From Acidobacteriota bacterium (lineage in GTDB: Bacteria > Acidobacteriota > Thermoanaerobaculia > UBA5066), in contig JAKOVQ010000023.1 of NCBI GenBank assembly GCA_029781975.1, forward strand, positions 91,496-155,495: a DNA stretch of 64,000 nt. Reading direction: 5' to 3'. The notes beneath the pieces were generated by a model that saw only the letters and a program-made list of their open reading frames with translations, had not been told where the DNA came from and did not search any database. Shown in pieces: positions 38,101 through 45,769 of the stretch. Positions within the stretch are counted from its first letter, which is position 1; each line of letters begins with the position of its first letter. The translations under genes and the position numbers were made by a program.

Positions 38101-41100
38101 TCGAAGGGGTCCAGGAGCGCTCGTGGACCGTCGATTCGGGCGACACCACGCCCGCGACCCCACCCGCGACGGGGACGACCGTGACGGTGAGTCTCCCGCT
38201 CCCGACCTGCCCATCGGCTCCGCCCGTCCCCACCGAGCCACCCGTCCTCGCCATCCAGAAGAGCACGGTCGGCGGCCGGCAGGGCTATCGCCGGAGCTAC
38301 ACCATCACCTCCAGCTCGGCGTTCCCCCCGTCGCCGCGCTGTCACAGGATGCGGTTCATCTCGTTCACCAACCTCGCGACCGGGGAGACCGTCAACGCGA
38401 GGACCGACGCGAACGGGACCGGTCTCTACCCGATCTCGGGAGTCGGTACCGGAGTCACCCTCACGGCCTCCACGGGGGACCGGATCCGGATGTGGGTTTC
38501 CGGCGTCTCGGTCGCGGTCGTGGACGTCCTGGGCTACGGCCTCGCCTTCGTCGACCTCGACGCCGTCTACGATCCCGACGACATCGCCGGCCAGCCGCCG
38601 AGCGTGAACGACCCGACGCTCGCCTCCAAGCTCCTCGCGGCCTACGACGGCTCGTCGCGGAACAGCCCCCCTCCGGGCCAGAGCCTCTGCACGGACGCCT
38701 CGACCACTGGCGCGCCGAAGACGTGCGACGAACCGTTCCAGAGGTGCGGCCCGCTCCAGACCTGCGACCTGCGGGCGCTCTTCAACAACGTGGCGCCGCC
38801 CGGGATGCCGGCGCAGTACGAGTACGTCGTCAACGACCTCCTGGCTCTCACAGGCGTCGCCGTCGAGCCCACTCCCGACGCCGACGGCCGGTTCTGGGCC
38901 TTCGGCTCCCTGAACGGCTTCGGCCTCGTCTCCTTCAGCATCGACCTCGCCTCGCCCCCCTCCGCCGACGGCTCTCCCCGACGGCCCGGCCGGGAGCGGA
39001 CCTTCACGATCGGGACGGGGCAGACGGCGACCATCCGCGACGAGCACCTGGTGGGCCTCGTGAACGGCCTTCCTCTCAAGCCCTCGGGACTCTCGACCCC
39101 CGTTTCCGCCCGGGCGACGGACGTCGCCTTCGCAGGGAGCGTCCCGCCTCCGGAGCAGCCGCAGTGGTGCAGAGGAATCTGGGGGGAGGCGCAGGGTCCG
39201 AAGGACCTCGCCTTCGTGGCGGCGGGGAACAACGGCGTCTACGTCGTCGACGTCACCAACCCCGCGCTGCCTACCGAGCTCGGGCGCTTCGAGTCCGCCG
39301 GAGGAGCCCTGACCGTCTCCGTCGACGCCTCCCGCAAGCTCCTCTACGTCTCCGACGCCGGCGAAGGGCTGAAGGTCTTCTCCTTCGACGACCCGTGCGG
39401 CGCCACCCCCGGCACGCGGACCGACGTGGACGACCCGCGCCTCCTGGCGACCTACCCGCCCCTCCCAGGAAACCTCGGGAACACGCCGGTCAGCGTCGAC
39501 CCCGACACCGGCATCGTCTACTCCAGCGCCACCGGAAGCGGCACCTCGGTCGTCAGCGGCTTCGACCTCGTCGCGCCGCCCCTCTACGCGGTCGCCGACA
39601 CCGACGGCGACGGCCGGCTCGAGCTGGTGGACCGGGTGGTTCCGCTCGGCGTCCCGAACCCTGAAAAGGACCAGGCGATCCAGAGCGTGACCACGCCGAC
39701 CCCCGGTCACGACCCGTACGTTCCCGAGGCCTTCCAGGTGCTGGCCTTCCTCCCCGGCGGGAACCCGACGGCGGGGAAGACGGTCGAGGTCGAGGTCTCC
39801 GCCACGACCATCGCCGGCGGGCCTCACCACGAGAGCGCTCCCGGCTTCCCGAAGTCCCGGCTCTCGAGCGTCCCCCTCACCCGCCAGAGCGACGACCCGT
39901 CGGACCCGGCATACAACCGTTACCAGTCCGCCCCCATCGTCGTCGTCGCCGATCCCCGCGCCCAGCTGGCGTACCCGCGCACCCCTGCCGACGACGACCC
40001 GGCGGGCCCCGGAGCCTGCCGGAACTGCGCGGCTGCAGCGGACCTCGCCCCGAGGCTCCTGACGGAGTCCGGCGCCGAGCCGCGCCTCGAGCTCCTCGCC
40101 GGAGAGCTCATCGAGATCCGCTTCTCCGACGGCCTCAAGACGGCCCGGCCGCACCTGGCCGGCCTCGACCTCGACCGGACGGCGCTCTTCCTCTCGTCCG
40201 TCCCGGCCGACCTCGTTCCCAGCCCTATGCAGTCGCCCGTTGTCTCCGGCAGCAGCGTCCTGGGAGTGGACACGCGCTCCGGCGAGTTCTCGGCCTCCGG
40301 GATAGACCTCTCCGTCGCGGGGCGCGTCCTTGACTTCGCACTGGACCGGACCTACCGGAGCCAGGTCCTTCACGACGGCCCCTTCGGCCGCAACATGGAC
40401 AGCTCGCTCTTCGAGCGGCTCCGCGTCCTGCCGAACGGCGAGGTCGAGTACTACGACGGCTCCGGCCGGCGCTTCACGTTCCAGCAGACCAGCGCCGAAC
40501 CGCCGGTCTACGAGTCGCCCGCGGGCATCCCCTCGGTCCTCTCGAGGACCGCGGACGAAGACTACGTCCTGAGGCATCCCGACAAGTCGACGACCCGGTT
40601 CGACCAGACGGGACGGATCCGCTCCTTCCGGGACCGCCACGTCACGGCGGCTTCGACGACCGACGGCAACCGCCAGCGCTTCCAGTACGACGGCGAGGGC
40701 CGCCTCGCCGCCGTCGTGGACGACACGGGCCGCCGTTACGAGCTCTCCTGGGACGCATCGACCGGACGTCTGGCCTCGGTGAGGGACTTCGACAACCGGA
40801 CCGTGGAGTACGGCTACTCGCGGGGACGCCTCGACGACGTGAGGGGACCCGACCCGGGCAGCTCCGCCAGCGCTCGGTCCACGACCCACTTCGCCTACGG
40901 CACGGGAAACGGCGACCTGAGGAGCCGCCTTTTCGGTGATGGCCAGCTCGAGCAGGTGGTCGACGGGACGGGCAAGGTTCCCTACACCGTCCACTACCCG
41001 TCAGGAAAGCTCGGCGTCGTCGACTTCGTCCAGACAGAGGACGGCGTCACCTCGTTCACGGTCCCGGCGGCCGGCCACGCTTCGACCGAGCCGACCTTCG

Positions 41101-44100
41101 TCGCCGACCCGCTCGGCTACGTCAGTTCCTACGTCCACACCGCCTCCGGGCATCTCGCGTCCGTCACCGACGAAGCCGGGTTCACGACCAGCTTCACCTA
41201 CCAGGGGGGGCGGACGAGCGCCGGGGCCCTCCGCGACGACGGCCTTCCCCAGACCGTCCTCCTTCCCGAGGGGCAGCTGGCGACCTACACCTACGACGTC
41301 ACCGACGGCGACCGGACCCGGCAGTTCAACCTCGTCGGGACCAAGCTGGAGGCCCGGAGCGGCAAGCCGGCTCCGCCGCTCCTCACCTCGATCACCTACG
41401 ATTCCCATAACCTCCCGCGAATCGTTACCAGCCCCGACCAGACCGTCACGACGATCGAGCGAAACGCCCAGGGAGACGCCACCAGTCTCGCCGAGCCCGA
41501 CACCGCTCCCGTCACTCTCGTTCCCGATGCCTTCGGCCGTCTCGTCACCTTCTCCGACACCTCCGGGCGGACCGAGACGCGAGACTACTTCGATGACCCG
41601 GGGGGGAGCGGCCAGCTGCACACCTTCACGGTCTCCGGCGGCGAGACGGCGCCGACCGTCGTCACCTACACGCGGGACGCCCGCGGCAACGTCCGCTCGA
41701 CCCGGGACGGCCGCGACCGGACGGTGACCTACGACGTCAACGTCCTCGACCAGGTGGAGAAGGTGACGAGCGGCGGCACGTCGCCAGGAGTCAGCAACTA
41801 TCGCTACGACGCCAACGGCCAGGTGCTCGGGCGGAGTCAGGTCCTGGCGAGCCCGCCGGGCCAGCTTCCCATCACCACCGACAGCTCCTACGAGTACGAT
41901 TCCCTCGGCCGCCTGACCTCACTGACCTCGACTGATGCGGGCACCGTCACTTTCCATTACGACGGTCAGGGGAACCTCTCCTCCGTCACGGACCCCGAGG
42001 GGACCACCGGCTTCGTCTACGACCCCCGGGGCCTCCTGAGCGAGATCCACCCTCCCGCGGGGGGCGCGACGATCTTCCGCTACGACGGGAACGGCACGCT
42101 CGTATCCGTAACCAATCCTCTCGGCGGAACCACGACCTACACCCTCGACGGCCTCGGCCGTCTCACCGGAAGGCTCGACCCCGCGAACCTCGTGGAGTCG
42201 ATCGAGCGGGACGTCATGGGCCGTCCCCTCTCGCGCCGCCAGTACGCCCTCGGTCCGGACGGCAACCCCGGAGACCTCTACCGCTGGACCGAGTACCGCT
42301 ACGACAACGCGGGCCGCCTCCTCGAGGAGATCCGGAAGCTCTTCGCCGATCCCCTGCCGCGCCCATGGACCGGCGCCACGACCGACGTCGTGACCGAGAC
42401 GGTCTACGACGCCCTGGGCCGCGTCCGAGACGTCATCGATCCTCTGGGGAGGACCCGCCACACCGACTACGACGCCCAGGGGAGGGTGAAGGGCGTTACC
42501 GATCCGGCGGGAAACCAGGTCCTCACCGAGTACGACCCCTCCGGCAAGCGGAGCCGGACCACGGTCCGCGAGCCCGACCCGGCAGCGCCATCTGGCCACG
42601 ACGACTACGTGACCGAATACGAGTACGACGACCAGGGGCGGCTCGTGAAGCTCGTCGAGAAGGGGAAGAGCGGGAGCGAGCTCGTTCGCGAGAGGCGCTA
42701 CGAGTACGACCAGGCCGGCCGCAAGACCAGGGAGATCGACCCCGACCTCGGAGAGACCACGTTCGAGTACGACGGGGCCGGAAGGAAGACGGTGATGACC
42801 GACCCGGTCGGCGCCGTCACCCGCTGGGACTACGACCTCTTGGGCAACCTCGTCCGCCTCACCGACGCACGCGGGAACCCCACCACCTACGCCTACGACG
42901 CCGCCGGACGGCTTCTCTTCGAGACCCGGGGCGACCCGGTGCAGACCGGCCCCTCGCCGGCTCTCCCCACATGGAAGAGCACCTACGACGCCATGGGAAA
43001 CCGTCTGAGCCTCACCGACCCCGACGGAACCGTCGTCACCTACCACTACGACCTCTCCGGCCGGCCCACCGGGCGCACGATCGAGCGGGGTGCCGGAGTC
43101 GACGGACCGACGGCCGAGACGGTGACCCTGGACGTCCTCGGGCGGGTCACCTCCTGGACCAGCGCCGGCTCGGGCGTCGACCTGCAGGGGACAGCCCGCT
43201 ACGACTCCCTCGACCGGATGACTCGCGAGACCGTCAGGGCTGCGGACGGCCCCGTCCGGACCATCGCCCACGAGTACGACCTCGCCGGGAATCGGACGGC
43301 CCTGACCTACCCGTCGGAACGGCGATTCACCTTCCAGCCCGACCCCCTGAACCGGCTGCAGGAGGTCCGTGACCCCTCGGGCGTGCCCGTCGTACGCTAC
43401 GGGTACTTGGGGAGCCGCCAGACGACGAAGACGTACGGCAACAACCTCGTGGAGGAGAGGGCCTACGACTCGGCCCCCTGGCTGAAGAGCATCAGGGTCG
43501 GGCTGCCCGCCCCCCCGCCACCCGCCCCGCCGACCTCCCCCCTCGCCTCGGTGGAGTACGCCACCCGCAACCTGCGGGGGCACAAGCTGGAGATCGTGCG
43601 CGGGAGCAGGAAGGACGCCTACGCCTACGACGCGGCGGGAAGAGTCACGCGGGAGAGCCTCGGCCTCCCCGAGCCGCCTCCTCCTCCGCCGCAGGTAGCG
43701 GTTCCCGAGGTCGAGACCGCGTACACCCTCGATCCGCTGCTGAACGTCCTCCGTCGCCAAAGGACCGCAGCAGGCGCGACCGAGACTGTCGAGCCCGGGT
43801 CGGGCGGGACGGCGATCGACACCCGCAACCGGTACACGGAGTGGGGGATCGGCCCGTCGTTCCAGAGCCTCAGCTACGACCCGAACGGCAACCTGAAGCA
43901 GTACGGGGCGACTACCCTGAGCTACGACGCCGACAACCGGCTCAGCCTGGCTACGACGGCGGAGGGAAGCTACCGAGCCTTCCACGACCCGTGGGGGCAG
44001 AGGGTGAGGGAGCAGCGGAGCGTGGCGGGGAGCAGCGTCGAGCTCGACGTCGTCGAGAGCGGCCATCGGGTGCTGGAGGTCTTCCCGAAGGACGGAACCA

Positions 44101-45398
44101 CCCCGATTCAGACGTACGTCTACGGCAGAGGGATCGACGAGGTGGTCCTTGCGGAGCTCGATCCCGCGGCGACGGGGACGGCGACGCCGGTCTACCCGCT
44201 CCAGGACGAGCTGGGGAACGTCACCCATCTCACGGATGCGTCTGGCAACGTGCTCGAGCGCTACACGTACGAGGGATACGGCAAGTTCCGGATATTCGGT
44301 CCCGGCGATCTCCCCCTGGGCGCTTCCGCCTACGGCTGGACCCGCCTCTTCCAGGGCCGCGAGTACAACGGCCTGATCGACGGCTACGACTTCAGGGCAC
44401 GGACCCTCTTCCCCGAGCTCGGCAGGTTCGCCCAGGAGGATCCGGCCGGAACGGTCGATTCGGCGAACCGGTATCAGGCCCTCCTGGGGAACTGGACTGG
44501 GAACACGGACCCGTGGGGGCTGGAAGCGTCAGTGAGCCAGAGCGGGTGGTTCGTCGTGGCAGATCCCGCGACTGGAAAGATTCAGAAGGTCGCTCCTGGG
44601 TGGGCGCGATCGAACCCGGCCGCGCTGAAGGATGTCTTGCTAAAGGAAGGTGGGCTCAGCGAGGCGGAGGCGATAGCCCTGATGACTATCGGGGGCGTCT
44701 CTCAAGCGCCCACCTATGCCCCCTGCGCTCCGGGGCAAGATTGCATCGGACCCGGCCAAGGTGTCCGGAGCCCAGGGGCGGATGTGGCGCTTCAGGTTGC
44801 CGCGCAGCCCGTGTGTTCTGCTAATGGCCTGAGCAACGCTGTCGATAGCGTGATGGGGCAGGGTGGGCCGATTCCGTGTCCGATCGGGCCTCCACGAACG
44901 GAAGCGGGCGAAGCCGCGAACCAGGCGATGGCGATGTACGGCGCTGTGGCCATTGCAGGGGGAAGAGGCTCGGGTGGGGTCGCTGCGGGTGCGCCTGACG
45001 TCTCCTTCGTCGTTGACGAGGCTGGGATGACGGTCAGAGCCGAAGGCGTGGTCACGGGCCCGCATCGAGGACGGGGCAAGGGAAGTCGTCCGGATCCACC
45101 TGGCGGCCTGACGCCCGGTGAACATCGGGGACATCTGATTCCTGAAGGAGGCGTCGACAACCCTTCGCTGGTGAACGTCCCTCAGAACATCATCTCTGAG
45201 ACGCCGCGATCGAACCTGGGGCCGAAGAAGAGCTTCGATAACCTGGCGTCACGGATTGCCGCGCAGAATCCACGCGCCTCTGTCAGGGTCGTGGCCGAGC
45301 CCCTCCGCAGAGCTGGCGAGGCAAGGCCATACGCTGTGACTTACTGGGTCGAGAGGGATGGGGTACGGGTCCACGGCGTTACGATCTTCAACAAGTAG
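29190..45398 (+). CDS. Giant exported RHS/YD-repeat protein with C-terminal nuclease toxin
   Basis: This 5402-residue polymorphic toxin starts at a GTG that overlaps the preceding stop. A signal peptide ends near SAPALGQ. Next come a beta-rich region (to about residue 290), Ig-like Big repeats (about 300-1340), carboxypeptidase-regulatory-like and ZU5-like regions, Big_5 domains and LVIVD-type propeller repeats near residue 3330. The RHS part begins with a DUF6531-like entry near residue 3700, followed by many YD repeats, and the core closes at YELGRF-type FPELGRFAQEDPAG and DPWGL (Asp about 5107). The last 290 residues are the variable toxin: a pre-toxin segment, then an Endonuclea_NS_2-like domain with GEHRGHLIPEGG (His about 5315), VNVPQNII and a terminal FNK. 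It would be cut off inside the RHS shell and degrade nucleic acid in a target cell. Confidence 0.85.
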   Translation: MKSTREPVLHTAAGLDVRGGLAKLAGLAGLVFSGLTLLSAPALGQQDPFTVMPDLSGQAVFSAAQLTVNGSSTVDSKGVNGSPGANDQGHVVSNADITLNGNARVKGNATCGPGKTIRTNGSSSVTGVRGQLPAPRDPAPIDLSGLAVQLAARNDNGLIGPTSKNHDPLQGPNGTDLVLNGNEALTLPAGTFYFTKITVNGGSRLDLSGLTRVLCTGPVTVNGQSTVNEGGGPWQLRLWVSGFQVDLNGGGGVSGFVYAPSAQATVDGGAVLTGGLFASRVTLNGGGRVTRSADDSAPLALSLTSGGQPLGDGSVFRTDVAPVVTATGGIPPVATRVTLDGAAFVAGTPVTAEGTHRLVATADDLAGRHVEATVTFVIDRTAPRLTVQRPASGEVVAVSPIDVYGTSDDAVGVTVNGVPAVPTGGAYVARGVALAEGSNTLSVTGADRAGNVGSTLSEVVLDTQAPTLLVTSPASGAITKEPAIPVQGTVADAHLASLSVGGVAVPVPPTGGSFSVAIPLAEGPNAISVEARDVVGHVASRSAAVERDSVKPVIRVEEGGVSLQDGRAYDHDLVIALRVVDAHPDSLTATLDGAAFASGTTVSSEGDHVLSAAARDLAGNSESVTLRFTIDKTPPSLAITSPAPGTTVTSLPQPLEGTSGDAVAVLVNGFAVTPSAGRFTIAAFPFAEGPVTVTATGTDAAGNTGTAAATYLVDTLPPQVALSSPPDGAILGSVPLFVSGAASDANLTGVSVNGLVASLGPDGRFRAGPFSPADGPVTFTATATDRASRTASTSRTVTIDTVPPVIAIRDAATTTPVMEGALFNAPVALAVGVTDATTQAQTTQTTTLDGAPYAGGAVSAEGSHRVEVVARDGAGNTATASVTFVLDTVEPVFSSLLPPAGTIGRTTPVTVSGQVSADTVTVTVGGQAAACSGGAFSLAGVALAEGPNDLLLVATDRAGNQGTATLRLVLDTTSPVVALSAPADGQLVGSLGVTVSGTATDANLDAVSVEGAPATVQPGGSFTRAGVALAEGPNVLTATARDKAGNSASASVHVVADSLPPTLSITAPGAGTVLGESPVTVAGTASDPHLDIVLVNGVAAAVDASGRFTAAVPVTEGANTLTAVARDTLAHQSQSSVSVTLDSAAPSVLVTSPQDGSRFRTTPQTVRGTVDSSENLEGVTVNGVAATLAGTSFEASVPLLEGTNTLTTRARKTTGKEGTARIDVVLDTRAPALTTSSPAEGQSGVSLTPEIRLTFSEALDPSTVVDSSFTLAVPGEAAPALAASLGGAGSNVVVLLPATPLLDGRPYTLAASGTLKDLAGNEVAAPIAIHFTTVDQTPPPAPVVDEVPPVLCASSLTLTGTAEPGATVSVTGGTAGAQATVGADGRFTVAVPVSAGSTLTLLVTARDVSGNLSAPATVGITVDCAPPHVVDVAAGPSSVAVTFDEPLLPSSVVAGATARLDETGGNPISAAAELSAGDRTLTLTASGVDLAAIEFTLSLSSGVTDLAGNALTPFVRTFAPQTVSTVLLGEVYDDAIGRPLGGATATILVSGGSATAEPHPFATATSAGTFAVPVLTGDALVRIDAPGYLPVYRRESIAAGGSGSPGPSSATLFDARLTPEAGPATATSTPAGATYSATFGSRVVTLEVPAGSLPAGVVARLTLRRPQGLPVLAPLGWSVASAVRVSLGDASGNPLAPSGTMMLSLPDLYGATSSTPLVLARLDAASLQWVDEGTASLATGNDGVAVLTASIASAGDWAVLVPDPAPTAPDLPAPGMPLAGVALPAEDPLESATVTASPVDVLPSQTADVSLTVATPRPVPSGFPVQTLVSEDLTLLDGSHLAAPSFLSDLVLLRRGDGSLGLTIPVRASEGARRVALSVGFERFTVKKFPFEVRRGVVVGSSGGTVTGPSGWSATLPSGAVPGATALALTPLGVDELPAGIPAGFDLVAAVRLTTGGVSFALPATLAFAVAAPPPAGRDLLVVSYEERAGFLVVRPLARAAWDEASQTIRSLPIARAAFPWPGVLGEGTYAVVSARDPIAYVAGRVLDVDASPLGDTLVSAGDGWTLQAVSESDGTFALAIRALPSSLAAVSATSGNSGLLTVTPSAPSQEITGIELRLSVTAPYVTGVTPSPGSTVLVGSRFTVTFSEPVDPLSLTSETFFLVATVQGQPVVVPARTLADPSGLTATLVPAGALPDNTPLVLGVSRAVRDRNGYGLVDAISKQAADYTASYTTEDLTPPDAKPYLVRVGLPTGDPSPAVTITGAPGAVCGGCHVTAFNDTTLATASADALSDGSFSLTLLARASDTIRIEIEKPNGTKQTLAPVPFTDDGGKTALVGTRGGTWETPDGIRIAVPQAAFAGPVTVVTARIPRAAFEAEVAPPRDLAFVDSFRMDFPVRASTGFDLSFAAPATIATDQFVLAEVVEVFGQKRLMVVDLLTLRNGRLVTDRTSQLQNLRQQGYVVLVDPASTAVGGVVRVDARALSRTALGGPGTSVDDPKSFFDGVFEKGTYALYNAAVQMATVAGTLGAGNTVATSSSSDFVFDSTHALNRTYFRLFCPVGTPFDLTLVDPDSGLTLFQGSYGGPSSSTTAFVVNPPNPDQVRPGVLQAGPAPLFRFDAPPAGAVPLAVTPGVSATSVGSGATVTVTVTVAAGTVPVGALLRLVDFNRPGVSPATPAGAGPSTVQLAGVVPGDPLAFTIENVSASAGNGLTIRFDEEMKAQGSNWKSLVLVENRSACPPVGYDVVEEPSSAGGVRELLVVQGPSGAPGVPPGTRVGWLRSGCPYSLRIKHGATDVAGNEMANDFAADFSLPPDDPISSQTTPVFLRKILYHGGLLLTTGEDQSIRVYDARLPGTIGAQCDMQPSDPAHPGQCPAADPQRTLAAPLPGVGRDLAVDRFGRLVCVGGGTPDSQGSSPGLGFLRLYDFVPTCGSPTYDCGRRLAPRGTTIISAAVGDATLTYPPQGTPRKISLLEGVQERSWTVDSGDTTPATPPATGTTVTVSLPLPTCPSAPPVPTEPPVLAIQKSTVGGRQGYRRSYTITSSSAFPPSPRCHRMRFISFTNLATGETVNARTDANGTGLYPISGVGTGVTLTASTGDRIRMWVSGVSVAVVDVLGYGLAFVDLDAVYDPDDIAGQPPSVNDPTLASKLLAAYDGSSRNSPPPGQSLCTDASTTGAPKTCDEPFQRCGPLQTCDLRALFNNVAPPGMPAQYEYVVNDLLALTGVAVEPTPDADGRFWAFGSLNGFGLVSFSIDLASPPSADGSPRRPGRERTFTIGTGQTATIRDEHLVGLVNGLPLKPSGLSTPVSARATDVAFAGSVPPPEQPQWCRGIWGEAQGPKDLAFVAAGNNGVYVVDVTNPALPTELGRFESAGGALTVSVDASRKLLYVSDAGEGLKVFSFDDPCGATPGTRTDVDDPRLLATYPPLPGNLGNTPVSVDPDTGIVYSSATGSGTSVVSGFDLVAPPLYAVADTDGDGRLELVDRVVPLGVPNPEKDQAIQSVTTPTPGHDPYVPEAFQVLAFLPGGNPTAGKTVEVEVSATTIAGGPHHESAPGFPKSRLSSVPLTRQSDDPSDPAYNRYQSAPIVVVADPRAQLAYPRTPADDDPAGPGACRNCAAAADLAPRLLTESGAEPRLELLAGELIEIRFSDGLKTARPHLAGLDLDRTALFLSSVPADLVPSPMQSPVVSGSSVLGVDTRSGEFSASGIDLSVAGRVLDFALDRTYRSQVLHDGPFGRNMDSSLFERLRVLPNGEVEYYDGSGRRFTFQQTSAEPPVYESPAGIPSVLSRTADEDYVLRHPDKSTTRFDQTGRIRSFRDRHVTAASTTDGNRQRFQYDGEGRLAAVVDDTGRRYELSWDASTGRLASVRDFDNRTVEYGYSRGRLDDVRGPDPGSSASARSTTHFAYGTGNGDLRSRLFGDGQLEQVVDGTGKVPYTVHYPSGKLGVVDFVQTEDGVTSFTVPAAGHASTEPTFVADPLGYVSSYVHTASGHLASVTDEAGFTTSFTYQGGRTSAGALRDDGLPQTVLLPEGQLATYTYDVTDGDRTRQFNLVGTKLEARSGKPAPPLLTSITYDSHNLPRIVTSPDQTVTTIERNAQGDATSLAEPDTAPVTLVPDAFGRLVTFSDTSGRTETRDYFDDPGGSGQLHTFTVSGGETAPTVVTYTRDARGNVRSTRDGRDRTVTYDVNVLDQVEKVTSGGTSPGVSNYRYDANGQVLGRSQVLASPPGQLPITTDSSYEYDSLGRLTSLTSTDAGTVTFHYDGQGNLSSVTDPEGTTGFVYDPRGLLSEIHPPAGGATIFRYDGNGTLVSVTNPLGGTTTYTLDGLGRLTGRLDPANLVESIERDVMGRPLSRRQYALGPDGNPGDLYRWTEYRYDNAGRLLEEIRKLFADPLPRPWTGATTDVVTETVYDALGRVRDVIDPLGRTRHTDYDAQGRVKGVTDPAGNQVLTEYDPSGKRSRTTVREPDPAAPSGHDDYVTEYEYDDQGRLVKLVEKGKSGSELVRERRYEYDQAGRKTREIDPDLGETTFEYDGAGRKTVMTDPVGAVTRWDYDLLGNLVRLTDARGNPTTYAYDAAGRLLFETRGDPVQTGPSPALPTWKSTYDAMGNRLSLTDPDGTVVTYHYDLSGRPTGRTIERGAGVDGPTAETVTLDVLGRVTSWTSAGSGVDLQGTARYDSLDRMTRETVRAADGPVRTIAHEYDLAGNRTALTYPSERRFTFQPDPLNRLQEVRDPSGVPVVRYGYLGSRQTTKTYGNNLVEERAYDSAPWLKSIRVGLPAPPPPAPPTSPLASVEYATRNLRGHKLEIVRGSRKDAYAYDAAGRVTRESLGLPEPPPPPPQVAVPEVETAYTLDPLLNVLRRQRTAAGATETVEPGSGGTAIDTRNRYTEWGIGPSFQSLSYDPNGNLKQYGATTLSYDADNRLSLATTAEGSYRAFHDPWGQRVREQRSVAGSSVELDVVESGHRVLEVFPKDGTTPIQTYVYGRGIDEVVLAELDPAATGTATPVYPLQDELGNVTHLTDASGNVLERYTYEGYGKFRIFGPGDLPLGASAYGWTRLFQGREYNGLIDGYDFRARTLFPELGRFAQEDPAGTVDSANRYQALLGNWTGNTDPWGLEASVSQSGWFVVADPATGKIQKVAPGWARSNPAALKDVLLKEGGLSEAEAIALMTIGGVSQAPTYAPCAPGQDCIGPGQGVRSPGADVALQVAAQPVCSANGLSNAVDSVMGQGGPIPCPIGPPRTEAGEAANQAMAMYGAVAIAGGRGSGGVAAGAPDVSFVVDEAGMTVRAEGVVTGPHRGRGKGSRPDPPGGLTPGEHRGHLIPEGGVDNPSLVNVPQNIISETPRSNLGPKKSFDNLASRIAAQNPRASVRVVAEPLRRAGEARPYAVTYWVERDGVRVHGVTIFNK

Positions 45399-45405
45399 GG
45401 GCATC

Positions 45406-45726
45406 ATGCCGACTCTTCAAGAACTCGAGACGCCGATCGACAAGCGAATAGTCGAGGAGATCATCGCGCTCACGCCGGAGACGTGGACTGCCGCGAGGCT
45501 TGAGGTCACCTACAGCCGCGACGAGGGGATCGAAAGGTACTCGCACGTCATCTCAAGCATGGGGGACCATGAGGAACCCGTGGTGCCGTCCGACGAGCTC
45601 TTTGATCTAACGAGGGAACTAGGTGTGCTCTTCCGGCGATACGGGAAGCACTGGAGGAGAGCGACGTACGTAGTCAGGCTCGAAGACGGCGATAGATGGA
45701 AGTACTCCGTCGACTTCGAGTATTGA
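45406..45726 (+). CDS. YezG/DUF600-like immunity protein
   Basis: This 106-residue cytoplasmic protein begins at ATG 45406, 7 nt after the RHS stop; the longer frame from 45358 overlaps the toxin. The pattern RIVEEIIALTPETWTAARLEV, a beta segment, LFDLTRELGVLFRRYGKHWRRATYVVRLEDGDRWKYSVDFEY fits the YezG (DUF600) immunity family. That family is known to protect against nucleases of the Endonuclea_NS_2 type, matching the toxin upstream. It should bind and block the RHS C-terminal nuclease in the producing cell. Confidence 0.8.
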   Translation: MPTLQELETPIDKRIVEEIIALTPETWTAARLEVTYSRDEGIERYSHVISSMGDHEEPVVPSDELFDLTRELGVLFRRYGKHWRRATYVVRLEDGDRWKYSVDFEY

Positions 45727-45769
45727 CCGATGGAATCAGGTCTTTAGGCTACATTCGGGGAGAGGGGAG

